A DNA stretch of 64,000 nucleotides, taken from positions 186,001 through 250,000 of the forward strand of contig JAMQCK010000001.1 of NCBI GenBank assembly GCA_024196135.1, read 5' to 3'. Below the pieces are notes generated by a model that saw only the letters and a program-made list of their open reading frames with translations, did not search any database and was not told where the DNA came from. Each line of letters opens with the position of its first letter. The stretch's first letter is position 1. A program made the position numbers and the translations under genes. The stretch is from Pleurotus ostreatus/Saccharomyces cerevisiae fusant (taxonomy: Eukaryota; Opisthokonta). Below, piece after piece: positions 23,753-35,571 of this stretch.

Positions 23753-24932
23753 TCATGCGCGCTCAACCGCCTCCAACAACTCTTTCAACTTCTGCGCCAG
23801 ACCCTCGGATAGCTGAACGACGCCGTCGGCGGTGACGACGCGGTATGCGGGCATGGGTTGGTAGGTTTCGGGGAGGATCTGTGAGTGGCGTTCGTGAGCA
23901 AAAGACAACAGGTACGGCAAGCAGAAATGAGCAGGCGGGTAGTGAAAGGGAAAGACGGGACAGATAGATAGCTAGATGGAAGAATGACACCGAGGGCAAA
24001 CGATGATAATCAAAGGGAAATGAGCTCACCTTGCCATCCTCGACCAGCACAGACGCGATGATGTCGTCCGGGTCGCCGATGCGTCCGAGGGCGGGGATAT
24101 TGCGTTCGTCTGACAAGGGTGATAATCAGTACAATTCTGAGCGTATAGCGTGGGATGGTGGGAAAGGTATGCCGAGCAGTATGAACCCAAATGACAGCCA
24201 CAAAGACGAGGAGGTATTAGGGCAGAACCGTAGCAAGTAAAGGTATCAAGGGGAGAAGCGTAGCAAGTAATTTGCTCACCATGTATGTGCATCCACCCAG
24301 CTTGAAGCTGAAGCGCACCGTTTCTCTGCACTTCGTCTACGTCTTGCTCGAGACCCTCGCGAATGGCGCGGTGTAAGACGTTGCGGAAGTGTGCTGCGAA
24401 GAGACGTTAGAGGATTGTTCGGTTTGACAAGGGTAGAGAAGTGTCGAGCTCTTGGTCATGATCAATAGGGCCATCGAAGAAGTAACTCACGATTCTCCCG
24501 GAAGTCATTCAGACCCGCGTCCCCTTCCGCGCCCGCGACTGCTGGTAGCCAGCCAATGACGGAAGGCGCGTGTGGTGTGCTAGGTAGCTTCTCGAGGAAG
24601 GAGAGCGCATATGCAGGTAGGTTGGGATCAGGTAGAGGGGTAGGCGGGTCGAGCAGGTGGTAGAAGAGGTCCGGGCGAGAGGGGTCGGCGAAGGTGCGTT
24701 GGGGTTCGGCGGTGGTGGAGTTGTGGCGGAAAAGAGTGCTGCGGGAGACACTTTTAAGAGGCGAGAGGGTACTTTGAGACTTCAAGGGAGCCCGCCCCCG
24801 CTGCAATAGGCTACAGTCAAGTTGAGAGCGCGTCGAGATGTGGTGGGCGCGTGTGGAGACGTTGACCGCCCTTGGGGGACGCAGTAGACGCGTCTGACTG
24901 GGACCGAGGGTCCGCGTTATGTTTCTCTGCAT
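23753..24932 (-). CDS. conserved fungal protein, probably mitochondrial
   Basis: Exons 24932-24491, 24393-24280, 24109-24030 and 23878-23753 (762 nt, 253 aa). The first ~60 residues are rich in Arg, Ser and Thr with almost no acidic residues (MQRNITRTLGPSQTRLLRPPRAVNVSTRAHH), which fits a mitochondrial targeting peptide. The C-terminal half is compact and looks conserved: GWMHIHDERNIPALGRIGDPDDIIASVLVEDGKILPETYQPMPAYRVVTADGVVQL. I know similar fungal proteins of unknown role but cannot name a function. The start at 24932 is the first ATG of the open frame. All three introns have standard borders. Same strand as Rbx1, which ends 323 bp upstream. Confidence 0.75.
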
Positions 24933-25255
24933 GTCGAGCAAATTGTCCGAGTTCAGAGATGACGCAAGTACGAGACAAGCTGGAGCGAGCAGAGAGCTGG
25001 GTGAACGCCCGATCGCGTCACTCGGGGAGTCGGCCCGGCTCTTGATTCTCCATTTGGAAGGCTTTGTACTCCGCTTCCAGACGCGAGCTCAAGTATCTTC
25101 GGCGGAAGGGACGTCTCATGGCTTCACGTATCGCACCCTCCAGATGAATCTGAGCACGAAGACTTATGCGGGCATTTTATTATACACGATTGATTCTAGA
25201 AGACATGCAGAAAACGGGGCGATACAGAAAGCTTGATGAGCAAGAGGATACACTT
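24933..25255. other. intergenic, promoter of the mitochondrial-type gene
   Basis: 323 bp between two genes on the minus strand. No further feature seen. Confidence 0.5.
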
Positions 25256-26119
<864 letters not shown>

Positions 26120-26447
26120 CGTGGGATCTCGCGCGGGTCGTGAAAGTCGTTGAAGGGGATGATGTGAGGGTGATGGCGATGGCAAGAGACAAGGCAAGAC
26201 GCTCAGTCATGAGCGAGGCCAGGTGAGGGCGCTTAGTCAGCGTCTGCAAGGGTCCTCGGACTCGGGAGGTTTGTGGCGTAGCGTGGCACATTTATGGCCG
26301 CTGACAGTGGTTTGTTGGACAGAGAAGGTCTATAGGCGAACTTGACAGAGCGCTCTTCAAGCTGAAGGAGTTTCCCATGGTTCACTACAGCAAAAGGTGC
26401 TCAAGAGATACAGACAAGTACAGGCAAAAATTGACATGCATGATCCC
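26120..26447. other. intergenic, rbx1 promoter and 3' flank of the Rsc7 gene
   Basis: 328 bp on the upstream side of rbx1. No gene or obvious TATA element seen. Confidence 0.5.
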
Positions 26448-28067
26448 TCATACGACTCCCGTAACCTCTCTCGCGATTCTCCTACACTCCTCTTGCTCTC
26501 GCGTGATATCGTCCGGTCTGTAATCCATCGTGGTCTCCACCCATGCAACGCCCCATGCGCGATTGCCTGCCTTACTGCCGCCGACGATGGTCTTTTCCTT
26601 GCTGTCGGGCAGCGTCTCCCAACGCGCGCGAGTGGGTTGCGTATCTGCACGGACTGAGAACTATTAGCATCATGTCACTGAGGCAGGAGAATCTACACCT
26701 ACCCAGCCAAGCACCCGTGTGCGGCTCGTACACCGCGCGCGGCGGCGACGGCTCCCGCCCAGGCGTCTTCCACTCGCGGAAAAAGTCCTCCGATTCGGGG
26801 GGTACAACCGGCTTCACGTTCTCAGTCCGCCACTTCCGCCACTCATCGTCCATGGCGCGCGTTCGCTCCGCAGCCAGCGCCATCCAGTTTTGCTCCGTGA
26901 CGCCGTCGCGCGTGAGCAAGCTCTTGCGCACTGCGTTAAGCGGCCCGTCGCTGAAGGGGCCGAGTCCAGTGCCGCCGAAGAGCGTCGTCGGCCCGCCGGT
27001 CTTGTAGATCCCTCCCGTGTCCTGCTTCTGGTGGTTCCCCGCCGCGTCGTCCTGGTGTGCTACGCCCGGCACCGCCTGCGCGGTCGGATCCACCACCGGA
27101 TCCCCTGGCGCGATGCCCTTCGCTTCCGCCTCCGCCTGCGCGCGCGCCTCGTAGTAGTCGTCCACAACCCATCTCCCACCGACAATCGTCCGCGCGCCGT
27201 GCAGCTTGTACGCGCTGCGCGCAGTGACGAGCGTGACGGAGCGCGTCTTGAGATGCGACCCGAGCTTGCCGGCGCCGATGAGGTAGTCCTTCTCCGCCTG
27301 CGTCGCGTTGAGCTTGTGCGCGAGCGGGTTGCGGCGGAAGTAGGTGAGGGAGTCGCGGAAGCCGGAGGTGCGGGCGGCGTCGATGGCGAGCATGTACATG
27401 CGCGAGGGGTGCCGGTTGGGGATGACGAAGGTGTTCGCTTTGAATTGGCGGCCTGGAGAGGGGTTAGTGGGTCAGTTGATGGGATGAGGATGAAGAGGGG
27501 GTTATGGAGGTAGGAAGACGCACCTCCGAGAAGAACACCGTTCTTGTCGATCTTGGTTTCGCCTGCAGGGTCGTCCTCGGTGACGAACTCGTCCCCTTCG
27601 ATCGTATACACTTGGCCGTTGATGACAGTCGTACGCGCATGGTCTGTGCCCACATTATCGCCCCAGTTCGCCAGCGGGTCGTCGCCCTCGGCATCGCTGT
27701 CTTGGGCTGCGCGGAAGACAACGCCGCGTCCTCGGCCCCTTCCCCTGCCGCGTCCGGGTGGTCTACCGAGCTTGGGTTTGGGCGTCCCGCGCGTGCTGGA
27801 TGCACCTGTCGTACGCGGCCGACCGCGAGGACGGCCTCTTCCCCGTTTAGCTGGCGTTTGCGTTTCTTCTGGCACATATACATCTCCCGGGTCTGCGTCT
27901 TGGTATGCTGCCTCTCCTATGTCTTCCCCGCCAAAGGAATACGCGGGTGAATCCACGGCAACAGGTGTGCCCATCGTCTCCCACTCTTCGCCATCATCGG
28001 AGCCTTGCAGACGCGACGGGCCCGGTGTTTGAGATTGCGACGGAGGTTTGATGATAATTTTTGGCAT
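26448..28067 (-). CDS. npl6: Rsc7/Npl6 (Swp82-type) chromatin-remodelling subunit
   Basis: Exons 28067-27524, 27452-26703 and 26653-26448 (1,500 nt, 499 aa). The N-terminus is disordered and basic with AT-hook-like segments (RGRGRPRGRPR, GRPPGRGRGRGRGRG). The conserved domain begins in exon 1 (YTIEGDEFVTEDDPAGETKIDKNGVLLGGRQFKANTFVIP) and continues with RMYMLAIDAARTSGFRDSLTYFRRNPLAHKLNATQAEKDYLI, typical of the Rsc7/Swp82 family (PF08624). These proteins are subunits of RSC or SWI/SNF remodellers in the nucleus. I chose the start MPKIII at 28067. A longer frame begins at 28238, but that codon would lie only five bases from the divergent reductase start at 28244, leaving no room for leaders. 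The end (REVTGVV) is defined by the third exon. Confidence 0.85.
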
Positions 28068-28243
28068 TTTGAGGACGCGTTCGAGGGACGAAGGCTTCCT
28101 GTGGTCGAGGTCTGAAGCAAGGAGTCGCGACGCCGCGCTCTGTTTGTTCATTAGCGCCCGGCACACCGGGCCGGTAAATAAGCGCCCGTGAGATGGCGCG
28201 GATATCGTTCTCGCGGCTTGTCTGTTACCGGCAACCATCTGAG

Positions 28244-29706
28244 ATGGCTGCTCCGCTGAAAGAGGTATTGCTGGTTGGGCTTGGTGCTGTGGGAGGGATA
28301 TGTGAGCAGGGTCATGCTCGAGGGACTCGCAGCTAATATTTGGTAGACAGCCTAATCCTCAAGCGAAGCGGCCTTGCTCGAGTCACAGTAGCGGCGAGGA
28401 GCAACTACTCAATCGTCAATTGTGAGTGTTCTGCAGGCATCATTCACTCTGTTCTGACAGTCAGTGCTATAAACAGCAGAGGGACTCCATTTCAAAAGCC
28501 AGAAGTACGGCGAGATCACAGGGTGGAGGCCAGACAGACGTGCGCCACTTCCCCTTCTTCACGTCCCTCACTGCTCACAATTCATCCTCCAGTCACCAGC
28601 TCTGTCACCGCAGCAGCCAACCAGAAGTATGACTATGTCTTTGTGACGACGAAATGTATACCCGACATCGTCAAGACACCCACGCTCCTTGCGCCGCTGC
28701 TCTCTGCCCCCTATATCGACGAGCACCCTCAGCCTGTATATGTGCTCATGCAGAATGGCTTGAATGTTGAGAAGGATTTGTATAATGCTATCAAGGCGCT
28801 CGGAAAGGGGGAGCCCCGCATCATCAGCAGCTCTGTGTTCATTGGGACGAACCTCATTGCACCGAACGTCGTTGGGCACAATGACTTCGTGGGCAACCTC
28901 TTTCCTTTTTATTCCTTTCCCTCTCACTAAGCTCCCCAATTTTTTCCAGGACCGCGTCACCCTCGGCATTTACCGCCACAACGACTTCACCACGACCACC
29001 AACACTCCAGCCGAACAAGCCCTCCTCGACGACCTCGCCAACATGCTCCTTAAAGGCGGCAGCACCGTCAGCGTCGTCCCCGAGATTCAGCGCAAGAAGT
29101 TCGCGAAGAACTTCTGGAACGTCGGCTTCTCGTCGTTCGCGACGCTGACGGGGTACACGGTGCCCGCGCTGTTCAGGCCGCCGCCTGGGGAGGGGCAGGA
29201 GCGGTATGCGCCGTATGTGTGGCCGAAGACGAAGGGGGAGATTGAGGAGTATACGATTGGGGCGCTGAGGGGGGTGCTGGGGGAGTTGGTGGAGTTGGGT
29301 GAGTGGGGAGGGTGATTTTGTGCGAGGTGTGATGAGGAATGCTGACAGGAAAATAGGTCGCGCTCTTGGGTTCCCCGACTCCGAGGACGGTCTGCCGTCG
29401 TCTTTGGTGGACACGACGATTGAGAACACGAGAAAGATACAGTCCGCGCCCGATATGAAGCACATCCCGAGCATGCTTCTGGACGCGCAGAAGGGTCTGC
29501 CGATTGAGGTCGAGGTGATCGTCGGCGAGGTTGTGCGAATGGCACGCGAGAGGGGTGTCAGTGTTCCGGTACGCGTTCACTGTCATGTCTACTCAAGAGA
29601 CATTTGCTAATCAAGTTACCGGCAGCGCGTAGAACTGCTGTACGGTCTCCTGCTGGTAAAGCAGAACCAGATACTGCGTGAGCAGGCCGAGAAGTCCCAG
29701 GCTTGA
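28244..29706 (+). CDS. ketopantoate reductase (ApbA/PanE) family oxidoreductase
   Basis: Exons 28244-28301, 28347-28421, 28477-28539, 28593-28888, 28950-29298, 29357-29568 and 29626-29706 (1,134 nt, 377 aa). The dinucleotide-binding motif VLLVGLGAVGGIYS is at residues 8-21 (GxGxxG), split by the first intron. Further family features: YDYVFVTTKCIPD (where the cofactor loop sits), VYVLMQNGLNVEKDL (the conserved QNG), ISSSVFIGTN, and a C-terminal helical domain with KKFAKNFWNVGFSSFATLTGY (the N-x-x-x-N-type catalytic and substrate region) and QKGLPIEVEVIVGEVVRMARERGV. The family reduces 2-dehydropantoate to pantoate with NADPH for coenzyme A synthesis, but fungi carry several paralogues of unknown substrate, so the exact reaction is open. 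Divergently transcribed from Rsc7 with a 176-bp shared promoter. Confidence 0.88.
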
Positions 29707-29847
29707 CCGGCGTAGGTATAGGATCACAGGTATAGATGTGTAGGGCCAAGAAGTTTGGATACAACAAGAATATGTACGTGAATATCGATGCAGCACCCCC
29801 TCCCATTGCAAAGCCAAGCACCCTCAGCCGCCAGTTCCAACTCCACC

Positions 29848-32250
29848 TCAGTCACTATCCTCGATGACCGCCGCGCTCACGATCCGAGGCTTCCGCTTGC
29901 CTTTTGATGTCGACGATGTTGAGCGTGCATTCGCGGTTGACCGAGTGGTGCGTCTGGTGGTCCTCGACGAGGAAGCAGCGCCTACTTGCGATGAGTCGTC
30001 GACAACTGCTTGTGATGAGTCGTCGACAACTGCCTGTGATGAAGGCCTGGCAGTCGTTTGTGACGAGGAACCGGTTCCAGCGGCGGCCTCAGGCGGGGTA
30101 GATGCTGCAGCCTTCGTGAGTCGCTTGGCCGTCCCCTTCTTTGTCGAGACTCTTTTAGTGGTGCGTTTTTTGGACGCTGCCCGCGGCCTCATCTCCGAAG
30201 CTTCGCCAACGCCTTCCGCGTTAGCGTCGGACGACACTGCAGAGGCACCCTGTTCCGCAGTGGTGCGACGACCTCGCGTCGGGAGAGGGGCCGGCGGCTC
30301 AGGTGAGCGAGCAGGCGGCACATCGTTATCACTATCGCTATCCATGAGATGAAGCTGGTTCTGCACCTCTTCCTCGCTTGCGCGCGAGTTGTGCGAGATG
30401 GCAGCGGTTGAAGGGGACGGAATGGGTTGTGAATTATTGGCTGTACGTCGCCCTCGCACAGAATCGTCGGCGGATGGTGGGCGGTGCTGGTCAAGCACCT
30501 GACTGAGCGACGGGAAGGAGGATTGCGTGGGCGAGAGGGAGGGCAGGGTGGACGGGTATCGGCGGCGGGTGGGGAGAGGTGAAGGGGGTGGAAGTGGCTG
30601 TGAGGAGGGCGGAAGGGGCTGCAATGTAGGTAGTGACGAGGGCGGAAGAGATCGCGGTGAAGTTGGAAGTAGGTCGTCCCCTTCGTGCGTCAAATCCACG
30701 ACCACGCCCTCGGCGGCAGGCCCATTGGCATCCTCTTCCTCTTCCTCGTCTTGCCACTCGCCCTCATCGACGTCCATCTCGTCCTTCGCAATGGCGCCTT
30801 TCTTCTTCGTCTTGCCGACCGCTACCTTCTTCCCAGCACCAGACGCCTTCCTCCCCATCGACACCTTCCTCCCGCCAGCCGACGCGATGCGCCTCCGTTT
30901 CAATGCCTTCGGCTCGAGCTGGGTTTGTGACTTTCGTTTTCGCAGTTTCGGCGGGGAGGGCACGCTCGGTCCAGTCCCGAATGACCAGTCGAGTGGCATT
31001 GGGGGTAGGTAAAGAAGTTCGGAGAGGGGATCGCGAGAAGGGCGAGGGGTAGATATCGGCTGTGGCGCGGAGGTGGATTGAGAAGGTGACACTCGAGATG
31101 AGGACGGTCGAGGGTCTACCGTTGTGCGCGTGTCGGTTGGACGAGCGTGAAGGCGCATATCCGCACGCTGAGCGGCTGTATAGATGGTTTTATAAAGGTC
31201 CGAAGGGCTTACTGAAGCAGGCTTACCTCGCTCTGAGCCATCATACGGGTCGTATACCTTTTCCAGCTTGGTGATCATGTTTCGCAGTAAACTGGAAACA
31301 TCATCAGCCAGCAGGCCTCAAAATACCGACTGGCGTGAACAGCGTACCTGCCATCCACACCTGGAAAGCCCGAAACCGACAGAATATCGATGACATTCCG
31401 CCAAGTTAACGTCCCGATACGATTCTGAAGGCTTCCTGGGCGAAGAGGGGTATGGGCGGCCAAAAGGGCGAGGACCTGAATTGTGACAATCAGGCCAATT
31501 TGCTTGAGTGCGACTGTCGAACGTGCGTACCTGCGACATGAATGTTGCCGAGTCTTGCGACAGCGCGGAGAGGTAAGCGGGTGGCAGAGGCTCCTCATCA
31601 TCGGCGGTATCAGAGTCCTCCGCATCGTCCTCTTGGGTGGCGGGAGGTTGAGGTTGAGATTGTGGTAGCGGAGGGGCGCTGTTGTCTTCGCCAGAGTCCT
31701 CCGATGATGTTTCCTCTATCGTCGTAGACACAGTCGCCTGGGAGGATTGGCGCGTGGGGTCGGGCTGAGTCTCTGGTAGCTCAAATGCGAGAGGTGATAC
31801 TGGTGAAGGCGCAGCAGGTGGTCGAGATTGAGTCAGCAGCTGGGAAGCGATAGCGGTAACTTCGTCTTCCCAAGTCCATTCAGGTACGTAGATGTCCCCT
31901 TGAGGTAAGGGCCACCGAGTCCAACTTTCGCGCGGTGCTCGTCGCTTGGCCGCTGAAGACCGTGACCGTGACCGCGAGGGCGGGCTCGACGGAAAGGCAA
32001 GCGGAACAAATGACGGTCTCTCGAAGCTCAAGCGAGATGCAGAACGAGTTCGTGGTGCCACATATTCATCCTCAGAGTCGTCCTCGTCATCCTCGTAGTC
32101 TGTAGCACGCTCCTTTCCTTTCCACGCAGAGGGGAGGAGGTGAGAGGTGACATCAAGAGTGCTGTTCGTATGGAGAGCGCGGATGAGTGAGGAATACTCT
32201 GTGAGCTCAGAGTGTAGTGATGCAGGAACAACCTGGCGCCTTGTGCCCAT
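29848..32250 (-). CDS. hypothetical Ser/Pro-rich nuclear-type protein
   Basis: Exons 32250-31531, 31475-31348 and 31291-29848 (2,292 nt, 763 aa). Two short ordered parts are separated by disorder: an N-terminal helical segment (ASLHSELTEYSSLIRALHTNSTLDVTSHLL) and a middle one (FMSQVLALLAAHTPLRPGSLQNRIGTLTWRNVIDILSVSGFPGVDGSLLRNMITKLEKVYD) that looks like a small helical DNA- or protein-binding fold. The C-terminal half is low complexity, with basic clusters that could be nuclear localisation signals (PPKLRKRKSQTQLEPKALKRRR; KKRTTKRVSTKKGTAKR). I do not recognise the family. A 51-nt GTAAG...ACAG stretch at 31226-31176 may be a further intron; it is in frame without stops, so both versions translate. 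Convergent with the reductase (141 bp between stops) and divergent from eL41. Confidence 0.65.
31176..31226 (-). other. possible additional intron, 51 nt, frame-neutral
   Basis: Minus-strand GTAAGC...CTATACAG. Length and borders match neighbouring introns, and removal changes ...SERGKPASVSPSDLYKTIYTAAQR to ...SERAAQR. Confidence 0.5.
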
Positions 32251-32456
32251 GATGGGCGCCTATTCGAACTTGGAACTTGCCGGATTGGGCGATAAAATGA
32301 CCGGGCGTTTGCCGGGCGTCGCCATTGGCACGATAAGCCGGACGGCAATCGCCGACGTCAACTGTACAGCCGTTATGTCAGCCTTCCCACGCTCGGATAC
32401 TATTACGCGCCAGCGTCGGGGCGCGTTCCTCACCATCTCTTCCATCATCCAAGCAA

Positions 32457-32511
32457 GTGCGTAACGATGTCGTTTATGTTCGCAACGCAGTGCTGACGGG
32501 CTTCTTCGCAG
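32457..32511 (+). other. 5' leader intron of the eL41 gene
   Basis: GTGCGT at 32457 and CTTCGCAG ending at 32511, one base before the eL41 start codon. The sequence upstream reads as a leader exon. A leader intron close to the AUG is common in fungal ribosomal protein genes. Confidence 0.6.
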
Positions 32512-32512
32512 T

Positions 32513-32645
32513 ATGAGAGAGAAGTGGAAGAAAAAGCGCAGCAGGAGGCTCCGGCGCAAACGCAGAAAGATGAGGGCCCGTTCCAGTGCGTATCGCGGTA
32601 CTTCTCGATTATCGCACGTACATCTGACGCTTCCGTGCAGAATAA
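32513..32645 (+). CDS. RPL41: ribosomal protein eL41 (25 aa)
   Basis: Two exons, 32513-32585 and 32641-32645, encode 25 residues starting MREKWKKKRSRRLRRKRR and ending MRARSK. Both the length and the sequence are those of eL41, the smallest eukaryotic ribosomal protein, which lies at the interface of the two subunits. The intron (32586-32640) starts GTGCGT and ends CGTGCAG. The second coding exon holds only AATAA: two bases of the final Lys codon plus the stop. Over two thirds of the residues are Arg or Lys. The gene is too short for ordinary ORF finders and lies within longer frames in other phases that are not real. It is divergent from the hypothetical gene starting at 32250. Confidence 0.95.
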
Positions 32646-33220
32646 TCGACTCGCCGAGTGCTATCTAGTGCCTTGGGATAGTCGGACAGCGACCTGCACA
32701 CCACCCAGACGGCGGGTCAAGATCGCCCATATGCGTCGCCCGGCGACGAGATCTTGTTCCACCGCTGCCCAGCCGCAGCTCCGGCTCTCATTGTACTTTG
32801 TCTGTACAACCGTGACATAGCGCTCCCTCCATGATGTTGGGTCGACGATCTTGTGTTGAAAATACAACCGTGTAACATTGTATCATGCAACGACTTGGCT
32901 TGCGAACCGATCGTGCGACGTGTCGATTGTGGCCATTCTCAGGTACCTCTAACGCGCATGAGCTCAACGACCGAGAGACATAAGCACTCAAACGCCGACA
33001 ACATCAGTGTTGACGACGAGGGATGCTGGGTTGGAAGTCGACGTTCATCGCACTGTTGTACTCGTCTCAGCAGCTTCGCGCCCGCATTCAATTGATCTGG
33101 CTGTCCTCTAATCTCTATAGTTCGACGTACATGGCTCTTCTTCACGTTCTCCGTGCTCACTTCTTCGCCGTCTCGCTCCAGACCATACCACGGACGCCGT
33201 TCACTTTCGCTGCCATGACG
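32646..33220. other. intergenic, eL41 3' flank
   Basis: 575 bp between convergent genes. Frames here are short and mutually overlapping. A TGACGTCA-like CRE palindrome occurs at 33215-33222 at the very 3' edge of the next gene. No other feature. Confidence 0.5.
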
Positions 33221-35039
33221 TCAGGTACGCGTCCACCGACAACCCACTGGAACATGCTCACCATCCTCTCCAGCAGCATCGGCCGCGTACACGACCTCTA
33301 GCTCATCTGGAAGGCTTTGCAGGATCGTCCGCTTGCGCGACTCGACTGGCTCCCAGCCGAGGCGGTATAGGCGCTCCGACTTTGCCCACTCAGAGCCTCC
33401 GACGCGCGACCAACCGACTGCAAGCAAAGGTTCATCAGTCCCAGGCTCAGGGAAGTCAGAAGAGGTTGAGAAGGCGAAGACTCACGCTCCCCAAACGGCT
33501 CAGTGATGCTCGCAGGCAACGGCGTCGACCTTGGGCTCGAAAGCAAGCCCTTGGCATGCATCCACTCGCCCATTACGGAGGTATACTCGTGCATGGACAC
33601 CATGGCGTTGTCCGATGTGGCGAAGTCTGGACGGTTGGTTATTAGTGTTCGTCGACTTATAGAGGCCGCATCCAGCAGTGCGCCGGTCAAACGGCTCCTC
33701 GGTGACTCACATATGCCCTCCTTGCCCTCCTCCGCGCGACCCTCAAGTGCGGCCTTCAAGATAGTGAAGACGGCGGACGCGACGTCTTTGACGTGCGTGC
33801 TAGGGAGCTACGAGGTTGCGCCAGTGAGCCGACGAGAATCAAGATACGACGGATGGCCGAAGAAACGTACCCGATTCGCGCCAGGACCCCACGTCCCAGC
33901 GGCGCCAGCCTTCTTGAACATGTCGTAGAACATGCGCACGCCGACGGTGCTCTTTGCGGGACCTGTGTGGCGTAGTCAATTGTTTTTCTCTTAATCAATT
34001 CCCACTTCTCGTCCGTCGATGCCCACCCCTCGTCCGCCGACTCCCACTCCTCGTCCGTCGACGTCGAACCACCCAGGACATCGACCCCTCGCTGACAATG
34101 TCAACTCAAGCAATCTCCGTACCTTCCCCCACACCATAAATCCACGACGGATACACCACGATGGTGCGGATAGGCAGATCCTCGCGCATGCCCGCATCCA
34201 CGACCGCCGAGTCCTCGCGGAAGTGCGAGTTCGTGGGCTCGACGCGGTTGGGGTGGAAGTCGAGGTCGGACCAGATGTGGACCTTGGGTGGGGGTTAGCA
34301 TGACTGGCCGTGCGGGAGTCAGCGGTGTGAGTTAGCATAGCTGGCTGGCTTGACGCCCGCGCAGCTAGCTACAGCACGAGATGGAAGAAGGGGGAAGGGA
34401 CAAGAGAACACGAGACGGGCAGGAAATGAAGGGACAGGGAAACCCACCTTCGACTCGTCTAACTGCTCCCCGCGACAGTTGTCGCTGATCAGCCCCAAAC
34501 CGGAGAGGTGGATGTAGAGCGGCGGTCGGCCGGGGTTTGCCTGCGCATTGGCTTCGAGACCGGCGAGGAGGGCTGGGTGGGGTGGTTAGCTGATGGGCCC
34601 AATCGAGCGCACGCTGCACTGCATAGGATGGTACGCGCGTAGAAGATCACGCTGTAGAGGATTGCCGACATACCCTTGACCAGCGGGAAGTCGTCCGAGT
34701 TAGCCGCATTGATGGTTATTGGGCATTTGCTAGCCCACTCGATGATGAGAGGCGCGTCCTCTAGAGTACCTTCCACGGGGACGATGTTCGGGTGTAGGGA
34801 GGAGAGGACATCGCGTCGGGCGGGGGTTAGCTGCGAGGATTGGTTTGTGTGTTAGTGGTTTGGCGAGGCTGAGATAGAGGAAGGGTCTTTAGAGAAGTAT
34901 GCCAACTCACCGACCGCACGAGCGCGAACACCCGATACTCAGGCAGAGACTGCGCTAGCAAGCGTACAAAGTGGGAGCCCACGAAGCCTGTGGCGCCGAG
35001 CAGAAAGATGGAAGGCGGGTCTTGCTGGATGTCCGCCAT
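33221..35039 (-). CDS. NAD(P)-dependent epimerase/NmrA-like Rossmann protein
   Basis: Exons 35039-34911, 34830-34674, 34572-34448, 34282-34123, 33962-33871, 33807-33711, 33626-33486 and 33417-33221 (1,098 nt, 365 aa). The N-terminus has the extended-SDR cofactor motif IFLLGATGFVGSHFVRLL (GxxGxxG) at about residues 11-28. Later elements fit an atypical extended SDR: TINAANSDD, LYIHLSGLG, a YPSWIYGVGEG segment in the position of the usual substrate loop, and THVKDVASAVFTIL. The canonical YxxxK pair is not evident, as in NmrA-like sensors and similar nonclassical members, so catalysis is uncertain. The substrate cannot be inferred. All seven introns are standard GT-AG. Confidence 0.82.
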
Positions 35040-35109
35040 GTTTGATCGCCGGTGATCAGGTCGTGTTAGTAGTTCGTTTGTCCAAGTTGCCGCTGAGTCG
35101 AAGGACTTC

Positions 35110-35487
35110 TCAGTTGGCAGTGAGAGATCTACCCTGCACCTCGAGATCGCTGTAGAACAGGAAGGAGGGAGAAAAGGCCAGCCAATCGTCTGAAACGCCC
35201 TACGCATCCCCGGATCCCAGGTTGATCGGAGGGTTGCGTGCGCCAGGGCCCACATTCCGCGCGCGGGCGTGCGTGGTGCTTACTCGCGCGAGATGAGGAG
35301 GGAAGCCGATGGGTAGATAGGGCTGATAACAGTCATCGGGGCGGTGCAATTGACCTTGGACAAGCGCGCGGTAGTCTTCCAATGGTAGCCTAAGACTAAG
35401 ACCATCGGGAGAGTCCCATGGCAGACGTTCGGGAGATCGCGCAGTGTGGCCACCCTGATGGAGTCGCGAGCGTTGCTCAAAACTCAT
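35110..35487 (-). CDS. doubtful small hypothetical protein
   Basis: A two-exon model, 35487-35284 and 35199-35110, gives 97 aa starting MSFEQRSRLHQGGHTARSPE. The donor GTAAGC and acceptor GCGTAG are good, and the frame joins to ...HLARGVSDDWLAFSPSFLFYSDLEVQ. There is no recognisable domain. The stop is only 70 bp upstream of the Rossmann-protein start on the same strand, so this could instead be leader sequence of that gene. Confidence 0.28.
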
Positions 35488-35571
35488 GATATTAGATTCC
35501 AGTACACAAGATCCCAGGTTCGTCTAGATTGAAGATAACCTCTTGGGTTGCTGAGAAAGCATGAGAGGCAA

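Noticed and set aside
32252..32460. Protein-coding frame MGAYSNLELAGL... upstream of eL41
   Set aside because: It overlaps the divergent start at 32250, has no motif, and the DNA is better explained as promoter and spliced leader of eL41.
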